Source of the DNA: Phalacrocorax aristotelis
Lineage: Eukaryota > Chordata > Aves > Suliformes > Phalacrocoracidae
DNA: 64,000 nucleotides
Direction: 5' to 3'
Assembly: GCF_949628215.1 (NCBI RefSeq)
Contig: NC_134281.1
Coordinates: 6,210,501 to 6,274,500 of the forward strand
Of the stretch, positions 58,601-64,000 are shown piece after piece (position 1 is the first letter of the stretch; the number at the start of each line of letters is the position of its first letter). The translations under genes and the position numbers were made by a program. The notes under the pieces are model-generated. The model had not been told where the DNA came from and made no database searches. It saw only the letters and a program-made list of their open reading frames with translations.

Positions 58601-61476
58601 CAGCTCAAAGTCCCAATGATTTGCAGCTGGCTCTGATCTGGGAAAAGAGACGGGGAGGCTGGCCATCCCTGCCCATACTGTGTGTTGATGCAAAGAGCAG
58701 TAGGAGGGTTCAGAAACCCTGGTCAAGGTGCCTCTACGGATTGACGTGCTCCTTTTGCACTGCTCCCCGCTCGCTCAGAGCCCTGATGAGCCGCAGTTGT
58801 AGGTGGAAGAGCCAGAGCCACGTGCATCCCACAAAGGCCCCACTGTCTGAGGTGCACGGGCACAGATGCGTCACATCCTTGTGGCAACTGCTGCAACGTC
58901 TGGCAGCTTTCCTTGTAAAGGGCATCAACGGCAGATGTGGATACAGCACTGGACACATCCTGCAGCACTTGGATGACACCTGCTACCCGAGGCTAGGACG
59001 GCACTCTCAGGTGGACTAGTTTTCCACGAGAAGTGAGCGTACATCACGTACCTTCTGGCAGTTTGGTCTTTCTGAATCATAGCTTCATGCAGCAGAAAAG
59101 GACTTCCCTGCTAGGTACTTATATATCACATGGCAATTCTGTGCTTTAGAAGAGCCAGTGCAGTGAGGCAAATCCTCTGCTCCCAGGAGCTTGCACTGCT
59201 GCAAAAAATTGAGGACCAGCAGATAAGCAGAAATCCTGCCATCCTGCACTCGGTTGGAAGCAAAATTCAGCCACTCACCAGAGCAAGAAAGCTGCAGCAG
59301 ACACCTCCAAAGAGCAAGTGGCGAGTGACCACCTCTGCCCTCTAATTTCTTTAGAGGGACAAGAATGAATAGACATATTCATAGACATATACTGTAGACA
59401 ACAAAGGCAATCCTTGCCAGAGCTTGTTCCAGATCTCCTGAATCTCACCACGCTTTTCAACTAGCCAGCTCTGCTCTAGACCAGCCTTCCCACAGATGAT
59501 GGGGGACAGGAACACTGTTGTTCTCCACCTCCATGAAGCTGAGCTGTGAGAGCTCAGCTGTGCCATCCCTGGCCCATCTTCTGCCTGTGACCCCCTCATC
59601 CTCCTGCCTTTCAGCATGCCCACATGGCAGTGGAGGAAGCTTGCTTGGTCTCCAACCTAAACTGGTCTTCTCTAGGACAGAGAAGTCAGCACGCTGTTTA
59701 CAGCCTGAGCCTCTTCCATGCACCCAGGTGTCTTCCCACACAGCTGCCTCACTCCAGCTAGGCAAACCTCAATGACACCAAAATGCAAAGGCACCAGAGA
59801 GACCACCAAATGCATTGCTTCATCATTTACAGCCATTGGGGATTAAGACCTGTAGGACAATCCTGATCGTCCCGATATCAATGACAAAATATCTGCCGGG
59901 TTGAGCAACAAAAGTTCAGAGCCCTGTGCAGAAATCCTGCATAGAGGGGTGTCCCCAGTGCTGGGATCCCTCCTGCCAAACGCGAGCATCTCAACTCCCA
60001 TCAGCTCCGAGAACTATATGAATCCCTGAGAACCTGCAGACCTGGGGTCAGGATGTGCCTTCACATTGCAACCAGAGGATACAAAACCAGTTGCAACATT
60101 CTGTTTTAAGGATCTAATTTTCATGTCTTTGCTCCCTTCTTTAATCTCTACACAGCATGTACTCTGCTTGCCTCTAGATATTTTAATTCAGTCACAGTAA
60201 GTCAGTTGCACAGAATGGGCACTAGAGAGCAACAGCAATTCAATTAATTTCACACTCTCTGCAGGGAGCTGAGATTTTAAATGCTGCACATTGCAGGTGA
60301 TCTGTAACATTTCGTTTATTCATATACTTGGCAAAGGTCTTTGTTTCTTTCTTATCAAACCCAGAGGTGATGAAAGCCAGAGGTCAGAAAGCTCCTGGCC
60401 ATTTCATTTTAGATTCAAATATGGTACCTGTTAATGCAAATAAAGTTACAATCAAGAACACACTGATACATCCAGACTGAAAATGGAGTCAGACCAATTT
60501 TGTTTGCATTAATAATAGTAAAGCTATATATTTAATGAACCTGGCATGGGCATCACCTGTTAGCATGCTGGACCGGCAGCAACTTCCTGAAGATCCATAC
60601 GCTGGAATTAAATGTGAGACTCCCCTAGCTGCTGGCAATCGTAAGATTTTCTCATTCTTGGGAAAAAGTCACTAGTCAGAATGAAACAAATACAGCTAAC
60701 ACATTTGCTTGTCAGAAGCTTATCATGTTGCTCGGGAAGTGAGAAACTTGGGGTCTAATTGCCCACAGTGTTTTTAGTGATGGGAAACAGTAAGAGGTTG
60801 CGGTTGAATTACAAACTTCTTCAGGACTTTCCCAATTCTTGTGGACGTTGGGAGCAAGCTGTCCTTCTCAAAAGCTGGCTCAGCAGGGCACAGATACACT
60901 CTTCCAGCTTGTTATAGTTAGAATTAGAGACCCTGAAACAAAGCCCACCCACGTCAAGTAGAATTCTGCCATTGAAGCCTATCAATCTATATTTAGAGCT
61001 TGTGATTCCTCTGATCAAAAAGCTTTTTGGTTAAAAAGGACAAAAACTACCTTGTGTGACAGAGCTGTCCCATCATACATTGTCATGAATAAGAAATAAC
61101 TCCAGTGCAGGAGTGTATTCCCATATTTGCAAGCAAATTAGGGTCAAAGTCCAGCATTTTGTGGGCAGGGAATAGGACCTGCCTGAAACTCTTTGATTTG
61201 TTCCACACGAGAGCTCCCAAACTCCCCTTCCAACTGGTTTTACCTCCAAAGTGTCTGCTGTTGGTCCCACTCGCATGCTTATCTTTTTACCGTCTGAAGA
61301 ATAATCAAATGCTTCTTGGCTGTTCACTCCGAGATACGGCGCTTCTGCACATGCAAAGATTTTGCCATCATCTGGCAATTCTTCTGCAATAGCAAGGATA
61401 CTGTAACCTTTAAGCTTGCCAATTAATAAAATCTTCCGGGCTTTCATCATATGAACAAACATCATAAAAATTTGGC
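34430..61476 (-). CDS. MT-Ox: MT-Ox, bifunctional O-methyltransferase/oxidoreductase of gadusol synthesis (3' eight exons; 5' part off window)
   Basis: Seen: eight minus-strand exons (61476-61244, 54090-53854, 52429-52352, 51084-50868, 46247-46039, 45513-45441, 40939-40822, 34625-34430), all with AG/GT borders and compatible phases. They join into 1361 bases coding 453 residues and a TGA stop. Residues below are counted from the split Gly codon at 61476. Order: methyltransferase domain (1 to about 170), linker (about 170-205), classical SDR domain (206-453) ending GGQSLW. Known: the vertebrate MT-Ox fusion (zebrafish zgc:113054) uses NAD+ and SAM to convert 2-epi-5-epi-valiolone, made by EEVS, to gadusol, a UV-absorbing compound of eggs. 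Inferred: orthology, because the domain order and SDR text match the fish protein as I remember it. The first exon enters in phase 1, so about 110-120 N-terminal residues are off the right edge. Odd: methyltransferase hallmark residues are replaced. No signal peptide or membrane segment is visible, so it is probably cytosolic. I am very sure of the family and less sure of full activity. Confidence 0.93.
37355..37492 (+). repeat. Degenerate array of 'cttaattgggac'-like units
   Basis: Variants ccacttaatcagga, gtgtttaatcaaga, ccacttaattgggaca (the cttaattgggaca core at 37391-37403), tccttaatagggat and cttaattgggaca (37479-37491) follow each other irregularly. This may be a worn DNA-transposon end or a decayed tandem repeat. 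Confidence 0.45.
40085..40140. repeat. Old interspersed repeat fragment
   Basis: aatcctgcccttcttactta followed by ctctgattgacttcagtggt is the reverse-complement form of the 'gaagtcaat' core. It lies inside the MT-Ox final intron and its borders are uncertain. Confidence 0.35.
40822..40939 (-). CDS. MT-Ox: MT-Ox exon: SDR active site YxxxK
   Basis: The exon has 118 bases, completing Val350, coding 351-388 and giving two bases of Pro389; acceptor ttctag|TC and donor TTTCCCC|gtaagt. [15 protein letters not shown] (351-365) holds the catalytic Tyr359 and Lys363. The remainder, [20 protein letters not shown] then CISP, is the typical SDR helix and strand after the active site. The Ser-to-Tyr spacing is 15 residues rather than 13, a short loop insertion that the fish protein appears to share. 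Confidence 0.95.
41361..41448 (+). repeat. AT-rich simple-sequence tract
   Basis: Almost pure A/T with irregular ata/tat units (atatagtatagcataatgat and similar), in the 40940-45440 intron. Confidence 0.7.
41740..41825. repeat. Old interspersed repeat fragment
   Basis: gggacaaatccccagtgggt, gtaaagtg, then acgggagtcagacc and gggatttacaccca follow the order of the family at 5310-5415, with heavy divergence. It lies in the 40940-45440 intron. Confidence 0.35.
43802..43882 (+). repeat. Copy 1 of an 81-base direct repeat
   Basis: Starts catatttatttaacattcag and runs through cagatggacatgatatgaac to ctactaggttttt. It matches 44697-44777 at roughly 85% by eye, same orientation, 895 bases apart. Both lie in the 40940-45440 intron. 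Flanks do not match. Confidence 0.8.
44697..44777 (+). repeat. Copy 2 of an 81-base direct repeat
   Basis: Starts catatttatgtaacattcag and runs through cagatggacatgatattaat to ctactagattttc. It pairs with 43802-43882. Either a local duplication or two copies of one short interspersed element. Confidence 0.8.
45441..45513 (-). CDS. MT-Ox: MT-Ox exon: SDR strand with catalytic Ser
   Basis: The exon has 73 bases, residues 326-349 plus the first base of Val350, acceptor tgtcacag|GCT and donor TTAATAG|gtgagt. It codes [20 protein letters not shown] and ASLI. Ser344 aligns with the SDR catalytic Ser. It follows the previous exon after an intron of only 525 bases, and its phase 1 end matches the TC start of the next exon to give Val. 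Confidence 0.94.
45514..46038 (-). other. MT-Ox intron (525 bases)
   Basis: Begins gtaagt at 46038 and ends tgtcacag at 45514. The only feature seen is the 13-base duplication at 45635-45660. Confidence 0.9.
45635..45660 (+). repeat. 13-base tandem duplication (two units)
   Basis: acttgatataaaa occurs twice head to tail, in the short intron between the exons at 46039 and 45513. Confidence 0.85.
46039..46247 (-). CDS. MT-Ox: MT-Ox exon: SDR core with NNAG motif and catalytic Asn
   Basis: The exon has 209 bases, completing Gly256 and coding residues 257-325, acceptor atgcag|GG and donor TGCCAA|gtaagt. [10 protein letters not shown] (264-273) holds the adenine-pocket Asp265. CNNAGIN (290-296) is the classical SDR NNAG motif. 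FNINLRG (313-319) carries Asn316, the tetrad Asn. It ends FLCCQ in phase 0. No odd residue is seen. Confidence 0.95.
46248..50867 (-). other. MT-Ox intron (4.6 kb)
   Basis: Begins gtaagc at 50867 and ends atgcag at 46248. It holds the perfect 21-base duplication and a worn repeat-like block at 49040-49380. Confidence 0.9.
46520..46561 (+). repeat. Perfect 21-base tandem duplication (two units)
   Basis: The unit, ctgcaccatcttctgtccaa plus one a, is present twice without a mismatch, so the duplication is recent. It is in the intron just upstream (minus-strand sense) of the 46247 exon. Confidence 0.9.
50868..51084 (-). CDS. MT-Ox: MT-Ox exon: linker end and NAD-binding start of the SDR domain
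   Basis: The exon has 217 bases, residues 184-255 plus the first base of Gly256, acceptor gttttag|AAA and donor CTCAAAG|gtaagc. A charged linker ([16 protein letters not shown]) leads to [21 protein letters not shown] (201-221), with the SDR cofactor motif TGxxxGxG at residues 214-221. Asp239 in KVAIVDL, at the end of the second strand, is the usual mark of NAD(H) rather than NADP(H) preference and fits the NAD+ dependence known for MT-Ox. This block is nearly the same as in the fish protein as I remember it. Confidence 0.95.
51085..52351 (-). other. MT-Ox intron (1.3 kb)
   Basis: Begins gtatgt at 52351 and ends gttttag at 51085. Nothing else was recognised in it. Confidence 0.9.
52352..52429 (-). 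CDS. MT-Ox: MT-Ox exon: end of methyltransferase domain and start of linker
   Basis: The exon has 78 bases (26 codons, residues 158-183), phase 0 at both ends, acceptor tttgcag|ATA and donor TCCAAG|gtatgt. It codes [14 protein letters not shown], the closing strand of the methyltransferase fold (GLSIIRR resembles the C-terminal strand of CCoAOMT-like enzymes), then a Pro-rich linker [12 protein letters not shown]. It is too short to stand alone but fits both neighbouring exons exactly in phase. Confidence 0.9.
52430..53853 (-). other. MT-Ox intron (1.4 kb)
   Basis: Begins gttagt at 53853 and ends tttgcag at 52430. The only candidate feature is the doubtful CR1 scrap at 53085-53180. Confidence 0.9.
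53085..53180. mobile_element. Possible very old CR1 fragment
   Basis: cagaatcacaggaggcacct, then ctagaggctgtctgacct, recall the CR1 'agaatcatagaa ... ggacctctggaggtcatctggtcc' stretch. Only some 40 bases support this, so it stays tentative. Confidence 0.3.
53854..54090 (-). CDS. MT-Ox: MT-Ox exon: metal-binding and catalytic region of the methyltransferase
   Basis: The exon has 237 bases (79 codons, residues 79-157), phase 0 at both ends, acceptor tttcccag|GCA and donor GAGCAG|gttagt. It contains [13 protein letters not shown] (86-98), the D-A-D metal site of class I metal-dependent O-methyltransferases, followed by [13 protein letters not shown] (115-127), where E121-N122 stand where COMT has Asp169-Asn170. 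Asp93 matches COMT Asp141, a Mg ligand. Gln96 (codon 54037-54039) sits where COMT has the catalytic base Lys144. It ends SDPRVEQ, as in fish MT-Ox from memory. There is no internal stop. Confidence 0.92.
54091..61243 (-). other. MT-Ox intron (7.15 kb), largest in the window
   Basis: Begins gtaaaa at 61243 and ends tttcccag at 54091. It splits the methyltransferase domain between the SAM-binding and catalytic exons. Residues on either side join without a gap relative to fish MT-Ox as remembered, so no missing exon is needed. Several open frames in it (56426-56875, 58597-59019) show no family features. Confidence 0.8.
61244..61476 (-). CDS. MT-Ox: MT-Ox exon: SAM-binding region of the methyltransferase domain (first exon in window)
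   Basis: The exon has 233 bases, with acceptor caacag|GC and donor GAG|gtaaaa. It enters in phase 1 (two bases complete a codon, Gly if the missing base is G) and leaves in phase 0, coding residues 1-78. It reads [15 protein letters not shown], then the motif I region [11 protein letters not shown] (residues 16-26), then [17 protein letters not shown] (33-49). In COMT/CCoAOMT enzymes this stretch binds SAM with an acidic residue in E-[IL]-G and another at the end of the second strand. Here those positions are Leu18 (codon 61424-61426) and Ala44 (61346-61348), and the usual TG is KG. The exon is otherwise open, and its hydrophobic pattern fits a Rossmann-like fold. Confidence 0.88.
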
Positions 61477-62427
61477 CTGTTGAAAGACAAGAATGAAAAC
61501 TTGAAAATAAAACCATAGGAAAAACTGTACCCTGTTCACAATGAGAATTAGATGTACCTTTTAAGTGATCATTAAAAAAAAATCTAATCTTAAAACACTT
61601 TCAAATCAGGGTGTAACAACAGAATCTGACAAAATTTCATCTAAAATGCAGCTAAAAGACAACAGAATAAAGGGACTGGTTTTAAATGTAGAACCTTTAT
61701 CATCAAGGCTGCTATTGTTCAAGTGCTTGTTAAATAGTGCTTGAAATATTGCATATTTTAACATTCCCCCCATATGAAAATGGCTTTAAGATGTCTCCAT
61801 ATTCTTTCTGGAACCCGGTTGAAAAAAATCACTACATTACCTTGCATTTGCTCTTAGAGTCATTATCCCTAGACAGCACCATCATTTAAGAAATTTATCA
61901 TCAGTGGTGTCCTTCGAACAATGTATTAGTGTAATACATTATAAGAGTACTTCACTGTGATGATATATTGCTCAAAAGATGGGAACATCTGGGAAGAATG
62001 AATCTGGGAATAGATTTAATGTAATAGGCTTTATATGGGGATACAAGCCTGGGTATTGCTACTTGAAAAAATGCAGTGCTTGGCCACAGACCACCCCCAC
62101 CACAAAAGCTCATAAACCCCTACAGCACCACCAAACCCAAAACAACATGATTTTTCCCTTCCTTCCCCTTCCGGTGAGGCTGATGACCTCTTTGCTGGTC
62201 ACTAAGGGATGGAGCTGGCACTGCGAATTAAAGCACTCACAAGTGTCTGCATGGGCGTGTGCGTGGGCACAAGTGCATGGGAAGCAGGGGACAGGGAAAA
62301 TTAATGCAAGAGAAAGATCGAAGCTACAGGAAGTTCTTATCTTTCTTTTTAAGTATTTTTCCACATTTTCCTGAGCATTTCCATGGCATTCATCCTTTCC
62401 CTGCTCAAGATCGAGTAGAGGATGATG

Positions 62428-62472
62428 AACTTCAGTGATAACTTTTACACCAATCTGGTGCAATTTTATCCT
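62428..62472. repeat. Old interspersed repeat fragment
   Basis: cttcagtgataacttttaca followed by ccaatctggtgcaattttat resembles the 'cttcagtg ... tttacaccaa.ctggtg' part of the same family, in the intron upstream of the first visible exon. Confidence 0.35.
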
Positions 62473-63290
62473 CTTGGTTGACAACTTGCCATTCAAAGAC
62501 CCAGAGGCACGTTCTTCCTGCAGCCTAACTCTGGTTTCAGTTCCTCCAGCGTCCCCTGGGCTGTCATCAGGTGAAGTTTTTCTGGCAAAGGGAAGAAATT
62601 TCAACATTATGGTAACAACCAAAATCTGAGTATGCTGCATTAAAAAAAAAAAACCAGCAACCAAGAGGGAACTCCTGGAAAAGGTCCATCTGTGCACGAG
62701 CACGACAAATCAGCTCAGAAGCATTACAAATATCCCTAAATTACAGTGCTAAGAGGACCAGGCTTGACAATAGGCCCGTCTCAGTGCTGGCAGCCCCTCC
62801 AGCCATAGGGGCTTGGGAAGAAGGGGTTGTGGGACCGAAGGACCCACTGTTCAACCCCAAATCTTTCCCATTTCCAGTTGGTCCCAGACAGGTGCCTATC
62901 TGTCTGCTGGTTTGGAGTAAAAGGCTCCAGCTACCCTGGCCAGGTGTTGTGCAGCTCTAGGGTTATTTTTTTTTTTCAGCCAAAGAAATGTTGCATTGCA
63001 GAATAGAGGGAAAGATGTCAAATCTCAAATATTTTGCAAGACAGAAAAAAAAATGGTTTTCCTCGTAAACTGCTGAGAAAAGCAGGGCATCTCCAGATGC
63101 TATTTCACAGAAGCCAGGCCTGTGACGATGTCTCTGGATGAAGTGAGATGCTACCCATTACAAAGAGAAAGGAATAGATGACTGGAAGAAGTCCATAGCC
63201 TCCAGACAGATTAGATTACCCTATCTGAAGAAAGTAACCACCAGAAATGGCTGGTGATACTTCTGCAGGCCAGAATTTAGAGCCATTTCA

Positions 63291-63327
63291 CCTTCCCCCC
63301 CCACCCCCCGGCTCCCCCACCACTCCT
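63291..63327 (+). repeat. C-rich low-complexity tract
   Basis: ccttcccccccc, accccccggctccccc and caccactcct: a pyrimidine tract rich in C, in the upstream intron. Confidence 0.8.
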
Positions 63328-64000
63328 CAGTAAAATGAGAAAGAATTCATAACCCGTGTCAGCCACACTCAGATAATCTAAGACTTAAAGAGTAGAACAT
63401 TTCATATAACCTCTTTTCTGCCCCTCACAAATGCTTTAACAACTTTAATAAGATAATGTATAGCTATTATCGTACAGCAAGCGTAAGTCAAACAACTATC
63501 AGCTATTATTTCAGCAACAGAACGAACGCTCAGCGTTCCCGTAATCCACAGCCTGGAACAGTTTACACATTGTCAATTTTAGACAGAACTGGCTTTTTCC
63601 ACGTATCAAAATGTACACTGATAAATGGGAATTGTTTAGCAGACCCCACATGGCTGGGTGATATACTGTAGCTCAAAAAAGAATAATGAGGGTATCAGTT
63701 GGACTTCTGAATTAATGATACCTTAAATTAGTTTAATTAATTAGTTTAGTTACTAGAGTAATTTAGTTAGCAGGTTAATTAATGTTTGTTGAGCACTTGG
63801 AGATAAAAGCCGCATATAAAGGCTGCTATTATAGGGTGGATCCAGAGGTGCAGGTTTTCTTCGGTCTTTGTTTATTCCAGCATCAATTTGATGCAGGGCC
63901 TCATTCTTTGAGCCTTTCAGCAGGCACAGTGTGGAGGCTGGCTTGCTGATTTTTCATAGGATACGGTCCAACACAGCTATTGCCACAGTCAATATTCAAT

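Larger units (their letters stand above)
61477..64000 (-). other. Part of the upstream MT-Ox intron, no exon found
   Basis: Ends caacag at 61477. I looked on the minus strand for the expected preceding exon (in fish it ends near FRLPVTCITGQVEG) and did not find it, so it lies beyond the right edge. The stretch holds an old repeat scrap, the C-rich tract and an AT-rich patch of taattaa words (63721-63790). Confidence 0.7.

Noticed and set aside
58597..59019. A 140-codon plus-strand frame in the largest intron
   Set aside because: No domain, overlapping frames on the other strand, typical of moderate-GC intron sequence.
60821..61018. A minus-strand frame near the SAM-binding exon, possible extra exon
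   Set aside because: The residues coded at 61244 and 54090 join without a gap relative to fish MT-Ox, so nothing is missing between them.
62110..62703. A 197-codon minus-strand frame upstream of the first visible MT-Ox exon, possible N-terminal exon
   Set aside because: Its translation does not resemble the expected N-terminal region of MT-Ox, it overlaps an old repeat scrap, and no donor gives the required phase 1 join.

Overview
The window looks like vertebrate nuclear DNA, most likely from a bird. One split gene spreads eight short coding exons with GT-AG introns over about 27 kb. Repeats are sparse. They include a 5'-truncated CR1 LINE whose consensus-like 3' end is of the avian type, a MIR-like SINE remnant, and several degraded copies of an old interspersed family seen in sauropsid genomes. 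No bacterial-type operons, rRNA, tRNA or CRISPR were seen. Species cannot be fixed from this sequence; crocodilian or turtle is less likely given the low repeat load and the CR1 type.

The only gene I can support lies on the minus strand, from 61476 down to the stop codon at 34430. Its eight exons join in frame into the last 453 residues of a two-domain protein: a metal-dependent (COMT/CCoAOMT-like) O-methyltransferase fused to a classical short-chain dehydrogenase/reductase. That fusion, the very conserved SDR half and the GGQSLW carboxy end identify the vertebrate MT-Ox of gadusol biosynthesis (zebrafish zgc:113054 type). MT-Ox uses NAD+ and S-adenosylmethionine to turn 2-epi-5-epi-valiolone, made by EEVS, into the UV-absorbing compound gadusol. 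The N-terminal exon(s), roughly the first 110-120 residues by comparison with the fish protein, lie beyond the right edge. No EEVS exon was recognised.

The main surprise is inside this gene. The SDR half keeps every hallmark residue. The methyltransferase half has lost the residues matching COMT Glu64 and Glu90 (SAM binding) and Lys144 (catalytic base), although the frame and splice sites are intact. This suggests a protein whose methyltransferase half is decaying or repurposed while the oxidoreductase half is kept.

Layout: 1-34.0 kb is the flank downstream of the gene, with no recognisable exon; it holds simple repeats, the MIR-like element (18690-18800), the CR1 fragment (31161-31400) and candidate conserved noncoding blocks. 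34.0-61.5 kb is the MT-Ox 3' end, exons and introns. 61.5-64 kb is the upstream intron, with no exon seen. Comparisons with fish MT-Ox, COMT, CR1 and MIR are from memory, not from a database search.
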